Notes: generated from the letters alone by a model not told the origin. Positions 25,801 to 37,770 are shown, counted from the stretch's first letter. The stretch is 64,000 nucleotides of DNA from Lytechinus variegatus (GCF_018143015.1 NC_054743.1:42984922-43048921), one strand, 5' to 3'. Translations and numbers: made by a program.

Positions 25801-27633
25801 TTGGTAAATTTGCAGGTTAATTTTATTTCTCATACTTTGTAAGCTATAAATACATGTTGAACATGCAATCTGGAGGACATTTTTTCAAATAAAATAAACC
25901 TTCAAAGATCAAAATAAAATAAGGTACTAACCTCTACCCGGTTTCAGTTTGTGGCTGTGAATTACGTATTGAATTGTCATGCTCCTCTGTCTATATTCAG
26001 ATGGTGAAGAGAAGAAGAAGAAGAAAAAGAAGAAGATCAAGAAGAACAAGACTGCCCCGATGCCTGTGGATGGTATCGACGAGCTAGCACCCTCCCACCT
26101 ATCCACTCCTCTTGCCACCCCGTCCTGGGCCCAAGCGCCTGGCCACCGGAATCTCTTCAAATCTTCACAGAAGCCCACGCTTGCACCTCTAGTAGAACAG
26201 TCCAGCCCGAGGCCGTCCTTGGACCCTCTCGTGCCTTCAAGTACAGGTTAGTTAGTCTACACTGGTTTGAAACCATGGTTTTATGCAGGTTTCAAGCATT
26301 GATTATTCTTAGTTAAAGTTCACCCTGAAGAAAATTTAGTTGTAAAAATAGCAGAAAAAATAATGGAAAATATTGGTGAAGTACGGGGGAAAATCCACTA
26401 AAGACTAAGAAAGATAGTCATAAACGAGCAGCTGCTCATATAAATATAATATAAAATGCATAAATTTTCATTTTTTAAACGTTCGCTAAAGCCAGGGTAA
26501 TAATAGCAGTCCTTTTAAAATGCATAGGGACATTATAGCATGTGATATGCGCTATACAAAGACATGCCTTACTATTATTATTACTATTATTGCTTTAAAT
26601 AGCAAACGCATGCTTTTATCACATGGTGCTAAATTGAGCTTGTTCCTAAGGCTCCATCATTTTCAAGCTCACTGTTTTGAATTGATTAATCCGCAATTTA
26701 GTAAGTAATTTTCATAAACATGCGGTTCCTTGATGAAGTCAACTTAGTGACAGACTTTAATTTAGCACCTATTTGTGCATACTCCTTATTGGATGCTTTC
26801 TCAACGTGCTGAATTCTAGCCTCGGTATCAATCATAAGTATCACAATTTTGCATTCAATTGCCTCTGAACATCTCACCAATAGAAAGATGAATTGATTTT
26901 ATAATTCGAAAAATTATTTCAAATATTTCAAATTTGGAATCGATAATTTATTGCAAATTTGAAGATAAATGATAAATTCATGCAAATACTTTTTGTTGCA
27001 ACATCTGTTTCTTTGGCCCGAATTCACAAAGGTGGTTTTGAAAACCCACAATTGAGTTCATGGTTTATGCAGATTTCCTGTATAAATTACGCTTATTTTA
27101 CCGCATATATTAAAAGATGTCCAATGCTGATGCGCGCTTTTGCCAGGGTGCGCCAAATTGACGCCTGTTGCCATGGTTATCCATGCTATTTTATTCACGA
27201 GTCTACTGTTTTGAATAATGAGTCCACTCTTCAAACAGTGGACTCAAGAATAAAATAGCGGATCTAGCCATGGTAACAGGCGTCAGTTTGGCGCACTGTG
27301 ACAAAAGCGCGCATCAGCATTGGACATTTTTTATACAAGCGCCTTATACGCGCTAAATTAAGCGTAATTTATACAGGAAATCTACATAAACCATGGACTC
27401 AACCCTGGGTTTTCAAAACCACCTTTGTGAATTCGGTCCTTTATTTTTAGAGGTACATCTCGGTTCTTGTGCATTGGATGCTATGGAGCTATTAACTTAA
27501 ATTGATTTTGCCTTTACCCTTTTCTCTCTTTCTCTTTCCAGTCAATCACAGAAGAAAAGAGGTACTTCCAGAGCTTAGGTCAAGATCAACATTGAAGCCC
27601 AACATCGAAGATGATGATGATGTCATGACGTGA
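19876..27633 (+). CDS. ARL13B: ADP-ribosylation factor-like protein 13B (ARL13B), complete, nine coding exons
   Basis: Arf-family GTPase of the ciliary membrane; in other animals it acts as exchange factor for ARL3 and is needed for cilia shape, Hedgehog signalling and INPP5E targeting. Coding exons are 19876-19934, 20599-20669, 21232-21481, 22777-22882, 23667-23869, 24494-24626, 25130-25466, 26001-26246 and 27542-27633, all with GT/AG introns and consistent phase, giving 498 residues (human 428). Visible motifs are the N-terminal MFSLMACC with C7/C8 as likely palmitoylation sites, P-loop GLDNAGKT (28-35), PTVGF (51-55), DLGGG (71-75) with Gly75 where most Arfs have catalytic Gln, Arg79 (the human Joubert residue) kept, and NKQD (130-133). 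A charged coiled-coil region follows at about 195-300, then an acidic/serine-rich stretch, a lysine run (391-398) and a proline-rich tail ending DDDDVMT. The canonical RVxP ciliary motif is not evident. Confidence 0.96.
21967..22463. mobile_element. TTAA-flanked foldback MITE in ARL13B intron 3
   Basis: TTAA at 21963-21966 and 22464-22467 flanks inverted ends AGGGGAAGTTCACCCTGA and TCAGGGTGAACTTCCCCT. The arms continue with AAAATAGCAGAAAAAATA and its complement and with GTGACGTCATAAACGAGCAG against GCTCGCATATGACGTCAC. 497 bp, non-coding. A truncated relative lies at 26313-26455 in intron 8. Confidence 0.85.
23870..24240. repeat. GATGGT-rich microsatellite at the start of ARL13B intron 5
   Basis: Imperfect GAT/GGT trinucleotide repeats begin within a few bases of the exon 5 donor site (AAG|GTCAGTGATGATGG) and run about 370 bp. 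The exon 5 frame stays open through the first part to about 24020, so an unspliced transcript would add a Met/Val/Asp-rich run, but the downstream exon matches in the correct phase and splicing is the natural reading. Confidence 0.85.
24241..24276 (+). repeat. SINE 3' tail fragment
   Basis: AAATGGCGCTATACAAATG followed by a TCATTATT tail matches the 3' end of the tRNA-derived SINE at 1615-1899. Only the tail remains. Confidence 0.55.
24762..24890. mobile_element. Foldback MITE in ARL13B intron 6
   Basis: Ends GGGGCCAGTAACACAAAGC and complement GCTAACCTTTGTGTCACGGGAG. The inner arms contain TGTAGACATTTTTTACAATTG and related complements. A relative of the same family lies at 31010-31160 with ends GGTCCGGTAACACAAAGG and GCTTTGTGTTACGGGCCCC. 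Confidence 0.75.
25537..25620. repeat. Foldback remnant in ARL13B intron 7
   Basis: CTGTATGCACAGACCCAAATTGAAACTGTG ... GGTCTTCAGGCTGCAAATTCAGACC shares its order of motifs with 36911-37042 (GTCTGCAGGCACAGACCC, ATTGAAACTGTG, GGCCTTCAG, GGCTGCAATTCAGACC). It reads through in the exon 7 frame as a false extension; the true donor is GTGAGT at 25467. Confidence 0.6.
26313..26455. repeat. Truncated copy of the intron 3 foldback
   Basis: GTTAAAGTTCACCCTGAAG, AAAAATAGCAGAAAAAATA and CATAAACGAGCAGCTGC match the left arm of the element at 21967-22463. Only one arm is present. Confidence 0.75.
26480..26592 (+). repeat. SINE 3' fragment in ARL13B intron 8
   Basis: GCTAAAGCCAGGGTAATAATAGC and GCGCTATACAAAGACATGC followed by an ATT tail match the 3' half of the SINE at 9472-9761 (minus). 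The tRNA-like head is missing. Confidence 0.7.
27015..27439. mobile_element. Long-arm foldback MITE in ARL13B intron 8
   Basis: Arms of about 190-200 bp run from GGCCCGAATTCACAAAGG at the left to CCTTTGTGAATTCGGTCC at the right, and share ATTTCCTGTATAAATTACGC, GATGCGCGCTTTTG, GACGCCTGTTGCCATGG and CTATTTTATTC in inverted form. The centre is near 27230. 425 bp, non-coding. Confidence 0.88.
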
Positions 27634-30026
27634 CATAAATCTATCAGTAACTTAGAGTGACTTATTATTTATATTGGACCCAGGAGATTGAGGGGAGAGA
27701 CAGCAAGAAAGAAAGAGAGAGAGAGAGATTTAGTGAGAAAGGGATTGAGGAGGGGGGGGGGAGAAATGTCAATTTATCAAATTTTATCATCTTTATATTA
27801 ATATAAAAACAAAATTATTAATTTGCATTTAAGAAAAACCATGTGTTATGAATTTTGGAAGTACTATGATAAAAACACAGCCAATTAAAAATCTACAAAT
27901 TATTTCATTCAAAGTTATATTCCAAATAAAAATGTCTGGAAGACTCTGACCGTGTGTTTTTTTCTCCACATTTGCTAATTTTGCTAAAAAGATCACCTGC
28001 TGCCTATGCACTTTGGGTCTAAGAGGAAATAATGATTAAAAATATCAATTTCTTAACTTCAGTTAATTGCAGAAAACTAACCAGTGACACACATGTCACT
28101 TTTCCCATCAACAGTAGGTATATTTGACACCACAAAGTAGGTCTCCTTGAAGCAAGTGTTCTCATGTTTGTCTTTGATTTAAAAAATAATTGAGTACTGT
28201 AGGACAAATATTGCTGTAATTTGTTTGTTTACATGTAGTAACTGAACTTGAACTTCAGATGTGGTCAACTGTACTATTCACTAGATTTATAAAAAAAAAA
28301 AATATAAAAAGCAGGTGATTTTTTTTAAACATCGCTTGGCTTCATAAATGCTATAAAAAAAAATACCTAATTATGATTTGGAGAACAAACTGTTTCTGGG
28401 GTGTTTTTTTTTTCCATAAAGAATAAAATCTTACATGAAAGCTTAATGCCTAGTTGTATTTGTTATAACTCACAGCATTGTTAAGATCATGATAAGGTTT
28501 TAATCACACTTATTTGTATTCATCATGACAGTAGATTACTTACACTGTATGCATCAAACATCATGTGTGCATTGGCTCATACGCATGACTTCAAAGTCCC
28601 TCTTCACTAAATGTATAAATATGTTATTTAAATTTTACAATGAGAGCCTTGAACAAACTGTATTTTGCATTGAGGGTGCCAAAGATTTTTGTTTATTGTG
28701 CTAAATTGAAGTTTGCATACATTCGCTTTCCTGGCTTACTCATTTATGTACAGTACATACAACATACACTGTGATGTGTACATGTATTTCTCCTTCACGT
28801 TCATCTGTGTTGTATTCAGTATGCCTGTTATTTATTTCAATAGAATCATTGAATTCAGTCTTTATGTACTCTTTCTTCTGATGTTTAAATTATTTGAGTT
28901 TTGTATCCGTCCAGAAGTAATTTATTTAAATGATAAAATGAAATACTATTTGGTATTGTAAATACTTAAATATACAATTTAATTTATTAGAAAAAAATAA
29001 TGTTAAGATTTTCTAAAAAAATGCTGCTGCTACAGTGTACACTTGCATGAAATTAACCTTTTTGTTCTCAATGGCAAATACCAGCCAACATTGTTCGCAG
29101 CCCAAAAAATCATACCGGTATGTAAGTTACAATTGCTGGTGTTTCAGTTCCAATTGTAAATACATCTATCAAACAGGGCCCATACATGATATGTTGTCAC
29201 GAAAAACAAAGTTTAATTGAAAGAGAATATTGATACAAAATAGATCTGCATAATGGAGTAATCTTTTGAGTAGGAATTATATTTATGGGCTTTGTAATAC
29301 AAGTACTTGCTTTCAATTGTAACTTCAAAGATTGGTTGATAATTGTTATAGCTAACAATATGCACATGCATCAATAATCTTGATTGGTCAAACTAAAAGG
29401 TTTTTTTTAACACTTGATTGGAAATCTATGTGCTTCAGACCTGAGACCTATTTGACTGCAAAAGAAAAAAGAAAAGGTAGGATGGGGGGGGGGGGGGTGA
29501 AATACCACGGTTTAAATGAAAAATTATCTTAATAAATCTAAATAGCAGTTCTCTTGACAGAATATATATATTAGAAAGGCCTTCAATTATTCTAACCTGT
29601 GATAAATGTGAAAACACGGCAATTCAAACCTTGATTTTCAGTGTGCTATATGTAATCAATGTATAGTATATTTCTATTCTCACTTCTCTTTGAAATCTTG
29701 TCTGCTTTTTTTTCTCAGGAACATTATCTTAATCAGTGTTTTATTCACTTAGGTCACCCATTTTGGTCATCCATGCAGGCAAAAATGCATTTTATTGCTA
29801 AAAACAACAAAAGGCCTCATAACCCATTTTGCGAGCAAGTATGTAAAGTTTTGTAAGTTGTAAATTCAATGAATGTGCAATATTGTTGTGTACATGTATT
29901 CATTATGTAGTATTAATATGATTTGATGAGCTGTAGTACAAAATCCCAGCTAAATTGACCAAATTTTAGGTTTTAGAGGGTGCCTTAGTTAAGGTTCCGG
30001 ACAGTTGTTTTGGTTTGTATCCACTT
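27634..30026. other. ARL13B 3' untranslated region and spacer
   Basis: The stop codon is followed by GA-rich sequence (27690-27770). A possible poly(A) signal AATAAA lies at 27925-27930. How far the transcript runs cannot be told. No other gene was seen up to 30026. Confidence 0.5.
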
Positions 30027-30290
30027 GGGCCACATCTTACAAAGAGTTACGATCGATCCAATCAACCACAACCATGGAAATCCAGCAGCATTAACATCTA
30101 AAATACATGTTTGTTCAAAATATATTTCAAGAAATGTATATTCATACATTCACTGTTTTCTTGACAATTTAGTATGCTTCTCTTTGTTACCAAAGACATT
30201 GTGCAAATTTCCTCAAGGAAGAATTATGACAATGATGATTTATAGTTAGGGTTGATCAGATCAATCACAACTCTTTGTAAGACGGGGCCC
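30027..30290. mobile_element. Foldback MITE, GGGCC...TCTTACAAAGAG family
   Basis: Ends GGGCCACATCTTACAAAGAG and complement CTCTTTGTAAGACGGGGCCC, with GATCGATCCAATCAACCACAA against GGTTGATCAGATCAATCACAA inside. 264 bp, no coding capacity. Confidence 0.85.
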
Positions 30291-31009
30291 AACTGGTATT
30301 TTGAGGTAATAGTGTCGTATCAGCACACTTCTCAAGAAATGCTGAGCCGCTAAACCTACTGAACATCCAATTTGAACCTGTCAAGTGCTGCCATGCATTT
30401 GTTCCATATTTTCTGATAATCTCATTTTACTTAGATTTCAAAAGATTTATTTAAACTTTAATATTTCTTAATATGCAAATTAGCATCATGCTTGTTGTTA
30501 AACAATATGTATAGATTTCATTTTGCTTGTAGTATATTTCAAATGTCATGTGTACATGAAATAACAATGCAATTGTTTTGCAGTACATCTACATGCCATA
30601 TTGAATGCTTCTCGCTTTAAAGATTTGATGTTTCTCACAGTAGATTAAAACAAGGTTAAAAGGGGGTAATGACTTTGATTTCTTTTACAATAGACCTGAC
30701 TTTATGATTTAAGATAAATAATGTCTGACGGGGTTATCTGCTTTCTGATTGGAATAAGGTTTATCACAGGGAGAGTTATTGCAGTGATGAAATCTCCTCT
30801 TTAATTCTATAAAATGAATAAATTGTACTTGATTCATGACATTTTTTATCATCTTTGTATATGCAGATTTTTGCATTTGTAGATATTTATGAACATGAAA
30901 ATATTTCTTTCAATAAAGAGATATTGATATTGTGACAAAAACAGAGTGATATGCAAGTTTGTTTTTCTACTCTGCATGAGGTACTGGTATATGTTTAAAC
31001 AAAACTCCA
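30291..31009. other. Spacer, no gene seen
   Basis: AT-rich DNA without coding frames, RNA genes or recognisable repeats. Confidence 0.5.
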
Positions 31010-31160
31010 GGGTCCGGTAACACAAAGGTTAGTGATTAATTGTACGCTTCATTTATATGATTGACTGTACATTGTAGCAAGGAGCTTCTTGATTGTAGTC
31101 AATGCAATCAATCGTAAATATGTTCTATGATGATCGCTAAGCTTTGTGTTACGGGCCCCA
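31010..31160. mobile_element. Foldback MITE, GGTCCGGTAACACAAAGG family
   Basis: Ends GGTCCGGTAACACAAAGG and GCTTTGTGTTACGGGCCCC are complementary, and inner arms pair around ATTGACTGTACATTGTAG / TTGATTGTAGTCAATGCAATC. Same family as 24762-24890. It abuts the next foldback at 31168. Confidence 0.8.
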
Positions 31161-31167
31161 GGTGGTG

Positions 31168-31872
31168 TTTCATAAAGCTGTTTATGAACGACTGGCGACC
31201 CTTTCTTATGAACTATACCAACAACAATGAAAATCTGTTTTCATTTACCATAAGATAGGATCACCAGCTAATCATAGAGTCGCTTATAGCTTCAGAACAG
31301 CTTAAAGGAGAATGAAACCATTGGAACAAGATAGAAACAGATCAACAAAAGTTTGAGAAAAATCGGACAAATAACAAGAAAGTTATGAGCATTTGAAAAT
31401 TGCGATCACTAATGCTATGGAGATAGCAAATTGGCAATGCGACAAAGATGTGTGATGTCACTTGTGAACAACTCTCCCCATTACTTTAGTATATATTTCA
31501 CTTGAATTGCCTCTTTTATCACATCTATCCATAGATCATGTGTTCTTTCTACATGAGGGCATGTAATACATATTTTTTAAGAATGCATCATGGATAGAGA
31601 GTTTGTATCATCATAAGAAAAAGCAAAAAGAGACATTTTGAGGGTATTTTATAGTCCACCAAAGGGAAAGTTGTTCATCAGTGACATCACACATCCTTGT
31701 CGCATTGCCAATGGGAGGATCTCCATAGTATTAGTGATTGCAATATTAAAATGCTCATAACTTTCTCATTATTTGTCTGATTTTTCTCAAACTTTCTTTA
31801 TTCTTATTCTTTGATTAGTCTGTTTCTACACAAGCCTATTTGTTCCAAAAGTTTCATTCCCCTTTAATGAAA
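31168..31872. mobile_element. Foldback MITE (TTTCATAAAGCTGTT ends) holding a TTAA element
   Basis: The left end TTTCATAAAGCTGTT pairs with the right end AACAGCTTAATGAAA once the nested element at 31316-31863 and one TTAA are removed. Inner arms GAACGACTGGCGACCC and GGATCACCAGCTAATC are complementary with changes. About 155 bp without the insert. Confidence 0.75.
31316..31863. mobile_element. TTAA-flanked foldback MITE
   Basis: TTAA at 31312-31315 and 31864-31867 flanks ends AGGAGAATGAAACC and complement AGTTTCATTCCCCT. The arms share GATAGAAACAGATCA, TTTGAGAAAAATCGGAC, AAAGTTATGAGCATTT and GCAATGCGACAAAGATGTGT in inverted form. 548 bp, non-coding. It sits inside the small foldback at 31168-31872, which confirms the TTAA duplication. 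Confidence 0.87.
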
Positions 31873-34800
31873 TGCCTACCAGGTTCTATCCCATGCCAAA
31901 TACTATAATCTTATAAGGCGAGATCGTGAAGATCAAAGAGGAGGTGGTGTAGCATTTTACATCAATGAACATTTGCAGTTTAAAATAAGAAAAGAAATAT
32001 CATTAAAACAAAGTGAAACTCTATTCTTAGAAATCATGAAGCCGAAAGGCAAAAATATAATTATTGGATTAGTTTACAGACCCCCTCATGGCAATGCAAA
32101 TTTATTTTGCGAAGAGCTTGAAATATGCCTTCATACCATAACAAAAGAAGATAAACAAATATATCTAATGGGTGATTTTAACATTGACCTGTTATCCCAA
32201 AATAATGACAACGATTTATTCCTACATACTATGCATTCATTTGGTTATTATCCCCACATAGATCAACCGACCAGAATTGATAGCCATTCATCAACACTTA
32301 TCGACAACATATTTTCAAACATACTAAACAGAGATACTTCCAGCGGATTAATAATATCTGATATAGCTGATCATTTACCGGTTTTCTTATTATGTGATAA
32401 TGATATTTCAAAAGAAAATTCACCTAAATCTACAATGTATAGTAAAGAATCCCCAATAAATATTGAATCGTTTAAAAGTGATCTTGCGATTGAGGAATGG
32501 TTAGATGTATTTAATGAGTCAAATTCAGATATTGCTTACACAAATTTTAACCAAAAATTGCAGAAATATTACGATAAAAATTTTCCTCTATCACCTATCA
32601 AAAAAAGAAAAGCAAAAATGCCATGGATTACTAAAGCTATTCTACGATCCATACATACCAGAAATAAACTATACAAGACATTTTTAAAGAACCCTTCTAT
32701 TCAAAACAAAAATAAATATAAAACTTATAGAAATAGACTAACCAATATAATTCGGGCTTCTCGCAAATTGTTTTATTCCGAGAAACTTAACAAAGTTAAA
32801 TCAAACATGAAAGCCACATGGGAGATCATCAATGATTTGATTGGCAAGAAACCCAAAGTATTACCTAAAGACAATTTCACAGTTCATGCTGCTGCAATAA
32901 ATTCAGATGATGTAGCTGATACCTTTAATTCCTTTTTCGTTAACATAGGACCCTCTTTGGCAAACAACCTTGCCAGACCAAACCAAAGTTTTGCAAAATT
33001 TCTTCCCACACCCATCAATTCTTCCCTATTCTTTAACCCCACAAATGTTCAGGAAATAATTGAAATAACAAAAAATCTCAAATCCAGCAAATCAAAGGGA
33101 TATGATAGAATTAGTACTTTCCTCCTTAAGCAGATCATACATTATATTGTCACTCCATTGTGTCATATTTTTAATCTGTCGATCAGCACCGGTAAATGTC
33201 CAGATCCCCTTAAAATTGCAAAGGTAAATCCTGTTTTAAAAAAAGACAATCCACATGAAATAACAAATTATAGGCCTATTTCTATTCTCCCCAGCATATC
33301 CAAAATATTAGAGAAGATTATTTACAAAAAGACTTTATAAGTTCCTAGATACTTTTCAGTTTCTAAATTCAAACCAATATGGATTCAGGAAAGGGCATTC
33401 AACTGATCAGGCTTTAATACAAATATACGATAAAATTACAAATGCAATGACAAATAAAGAACACATAATAGGAGTATTCATGGACCTAAGCAAAGCATTC
33501 GACACTCTTGACCACCAGATTTTACTTAAAAAACTTGAATATTATGGAATTCGGGGAATCACACTATCATGGTTTGAGAGTTATTTGACTGATAGAAAAC
33601 AATATGTCACTCACAATAATATTTCTTCTAATTTTCAGACAATAAAATGCGGAGTTCCACAAGGATCGATCCTTGGCCCCCTACTTTTCCTTATATATAT
33701 TAATGATTTGACTACTGTAACGCCTTTATTATCATTTGTATTATTTACCGATGACACAAACATTTTTTGTTCACACACTAGTTTAGAAACTTTAGTAGAT
33801 ACATTTAATCGTGAATTACCTAAACTATCTTTATGGTTTAAATGTAATAGGCTATCACTTATATAGACAAAACAAACTTTATGTATTTTAAGCATACAAG
33901 TTCACATATTACTGAGTTTCCATACGACATAAGCATAGATAATATTCCACTCAAAAGGAAAAAAGAAACAAAGTTTTTAGGTGTCACAATAGATGAAAAT
34001 TTAAATTGGAATGAACATATACGTTGTATAACTACTAACATCTCCAGAAACGTAGGTGTACTTTACAAAATGAAAAACATAATTCCTCATACTACACTCG
34101 TTTTACTCTACAATTCATTGATATTGCCGTATATATCGTACTGCAATATAGTTTGGGCAACGTGTGCAAAAACTAAAATTAATACAATATATTTATTACA
34201 GAGAAAAGCAATTCGAATTTGTACTAATTCGCAATATTTATCACACACAAATCCATTATTCCATAAACTAAAGACTCTAACTATTTTTGACATAAATTCA
34301 TTTCAAAGCTTACTGCTTATGTTCAAATACGTAAATAACATGCTCCCACCTTCATTTCACAATTTTTATACTATGAACACATCTATCCATTCATACCCTA
34401 CGCGGAACTCTTCTAATTTCCATTTAATCAACCCCAAATTGCTTATTGCGCAGAGATCCATAAGACACCATGGTCCTGATTTGTGGAACTCTCTACCAGA
34501 ATCTATAAAAAGATCCACGTCCCTTTACTCATTTAAAGCAAACGTTAAATCCATGTTGATATCAGAATATTTGAAGTAAAATTTCTGTGTCGTTGTGTCA
34601 TTAAAGCATCATCACCATCATCATCCTCTCCATCACCTTCATCTTCACCATTTCACCGTCATCTTCATCCTTATCATCTCCATCTTCAATGCTCAAATTA
34701 GATTACTGCTGTTTTTCATAAAATGTACTGTGTATCGATTCTGCTGTATTAATGTATTATATTAATCAATGAGTTTTAACCTGGGGTTGTCATTTTTTCA

Positions 34801-35020
34801 AGCAATCTGCTTATGATGACAATCCTTCTCCTGCAAATTGTAAATGTTAACTAATTTGGTATGAGATCAATTTTGTTTGTAATGATAATTTTAGTACATT
34901 TAGTTATGATTCATGCCAAAAAAATTATCAATATACTATGTTTGTTATGTTATGGAAAATGTATTCTATACGAATGATGTAATTGCAGAAGTAAACAATA
35001 AAATCAAATAAAATCAAAAA
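31873..35020 (+). mobile_element. LINE (CR1/Jockey group), 5'-truncated, endonuclease and reverse transcriptase
   Basis: The translation begins inside the apurinic-type endonuclease (GGGVAFYINEH), with LVYRPPHGN, the catalytic GDFNIDL at 32171-32191 and ADHLPVF. The reverse transcriptase follows: NPVLKKDNP..ITNYRPIS, DLSKAFDTLDHQIL (from 33484), GVPQGSILGPLLF, FTDDTNIF (both Asp kept, Ala changed to Thr), then FLGVTIDENLNWNEHI and the C-terminal LWNSLPESIKRS, stop at 34579. Two frame breaks are seen: an extra A near 33325 in KKTL and a second shift near 33857. A 3' region with TCATC repeats (34600-34690) ends in an AATAAAATCAAATAAAATCA tail near 35020. The first part of the endonuclease is missing. 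It was inserted as a 5'-truncated copy and is inactive. Confidence 0.9.
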
Positions 35021-37575
35021 TGATATTTTTGTTGAACCCCCAAAATGCAAGATTTATTATTTGTTCTTGGGGTGTATTGTCCTTATCCCATGTTGCATTT
35101 AGTTTTCTTGATATGAGGAATGGATAAGAACTGTAAAGAGAGAGGGGGGGGGAGAAATTTGGATGCATGTGAACAAGAAAGTAAATATAGAGAGAAAAAG
35201 AAAGCGGTCGGTCAACTAAATTCAAATATGAAATTCCCACGTTTTGTCTTGGAGAGGGACTGCAATAAAAACCAAAGGCAAATTTGAGAGAAAAAACTAA
35301 CACCCCCCCCTCCTTGGTAATTTGGGCCAGAATAGATGTTGGCTTTGCAAAGTTTAGAAGTATTGTACTTAAGAAGGGGGTTATATATTCGGGTTCTTTG
35401 GAATTGATGTACTTTTCTGCCCGTTTAGAAAATAGTATACAGTCCTGTCTGACTAAAATGATTTTGTCAAGAGATGGCGCTATACCAATGCTGATCACGG
35501 CGGCGATGCGCCCCTAGGAATATTTATCGTTTATTTTTAAGTATTTTGATAACCGAACATTAGTTCTAATTAATAAGTTTGACATAATGTATGGTCAAGT
35601 GATTTTATCTACGCTTAACCTAAATTGAGACATGAAACATAAATACACGTTCCTATTTAATGGGGATCTCGTTTGCTATAATTTAATGAAGTTTATCTGA
35701 AGTCTCTCTAAGTTTCATCTCGCAGTTTTAGCGGACAGGAATCATTTTGCCACTCTACTGCAGGCTTCTCTCTCTCCCGTCTCTCTCTCTCTCTCTCTCT
35801 CTCCCCCTCTACCAGTTCTTTTCTGCCCTTTTCACCTCTGCCAACGATTTTCTTCTTATTTAGAGAGTCTAAGGATGATGAGGAAATGATAGGATCCTCA
35901 TTCGTTTAAACCTGACCCAAATTCATCTACATCTGTTAGCGATTGGCCTTCTTTGTAGGCAAGGTATTAGATCCTAAACTCGGATTCTTGCCCGCAAATC
36001 TTGTCAAAACGAATATTGGAAATGGTCGGTTTAGCTGCTCCCGTTTCACTCGGCACCTTGACCTTGTACACCCACTACACAAGAGATTTAACCTCTGGGA
36101 CCAGCGTATTATAGAAATGTCACGACCAGACGCATCCGTTATCTATTATACGGTAGCACACTGTCTTTTTTTTTAAATCCTGACTTTTACCCTTTAAAAT
36201 AATTCATGAAAACATATATTTACAAACAAAAATATGTTGCAATTCGAAAATTCATGAAATATCTACATTAACAAAAGTGATCACCCAACTTAACTCCAGA
36301 GCTCTTTGAAATTGGCACTCAGAAGAGTCATCTTTGTGTCAATTGTGTGTGGTCCCAAATTTGTCATTGAAACATAAAAATAAAAATGGGATAATAATTC
36401 TAAAACAAAAATGATTTTCTGCAAAGGTATGAATATATTCTAGGACCATCACTGGGCACTTGATGTAACGTTACTCTTGCAGAAGTTCATGCACTTGAAT
36501 TACATGTATTAAAAAAAAATCATAATAATTTTTCTTCGAATTACATTTGATTTTTTTTAAATGACGGTCAAATTTATTACAAATAGTAGCCATCACTGTA
36601 AAATTTATTTGCTCACAAGCTTCGCTCGCATTTGTTTATCTAGTAGTCCCGTTGTCTCGGAGACTTTGGGGATAGAGAATTGATATGGGATTTAGATTTT
36701 TTTTTGACTCAAACTTGTCGAAAGCATTGTGAAATATCTGTATTTCTTCAAAAACTCAGTTTTCCAATAGCCTGGTCCATAATGCCCAGTGATAGGCACA
36801 AATGCGAACATCGGTCCTATATCTCTCTAAAAAAATATTCAATCCATCGATGCTTTACGGTCCTATTCGTGGCTCATTTCTAGTGGCGACAGCGCCCCCC
36901 CCCCCAAGTCTGCAGGCACAGACCCTGATTGAAACTGTGTCTCCACGCAAAGACTAGCACATACAAAACTTGCTGTTTCAATTCTGAGCGTGAGGGCCTT
37001 CAGTACGCAAGGCATGAGTAGGCTGCAATTCAGACCCTTTACTCGAGTGAAGGGTTTGCCCAGCAGACTACCCCCCCCCCCCGAATTATGCAGCACTAAT
37101 TTCATAAATGGTATTTACAATCGGGCCGCGAACTATACGACTCCCGAGTGCAATCGACCGCAGAATGTACATTTCAGGAGCACTACCCAATCATTCTTTT
37201 GTCACGGTATTTTGTTTACAGGAAGACAATAGTAAATAGACATATATAACTACCTGCGTTGATCCGTCTCTTCGACGAACGTATACGTCACAATGGGATG
37301 TCTATTGTGATCATTTATTATACACTTTGATGCATGCATGATCATAGGGTATGACGTCACACCCGAACATGGTAAACCACTAAACGGTATGATATTGAAC
37401 TGGGGTGAATGATTCACACGAATGGAAAATGACAATATCTTCTAAAACGTACAGAATAATCAAAGCGACATGATAAATCATCAAAAAAAAATATTTGCTG
37501 CACATTTTTACAAAAAAAAAGGTTTGAAATAGCAACCCCCAAAAATAATGATAAAAGAATAGAGACTTATAACTA
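35021..37575. other. Spacer, no gene seen
   Basis: Contains a CT microsatellite near 35775-35808, a SINE-tail-like motif (GATGGCGCTATACCAATGC) near 35474, and a foldback-like segment at 36880-37090 related to 25537-25620. No coding exon was recognised. Confidence 0.5.
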
Positions 37576-37576
37576 T

Positions 37577-37731
37577 TTATTTATTTACCTATCTTTCTAT
37601 CTATCTATCTATCTATCTATCTTCCTACATATCTATCTATCTATCTTTCTACCTATCTATCTATCAATCTATCTATCTATCATCTTTCTATCTATCTATC
37701 TACCTATCTACCTATCTATCTATCTATCTTA
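37577..37731. repeat. (TATC)n microsatellite
   Basis: Imperfect CTAT/TATC tetranucleotide tract. Confidence 0.92.
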
Positions 37732-37770
37732 TTTGCATTTATGCACATTTAGTCATAGTCATTTGCCTTA

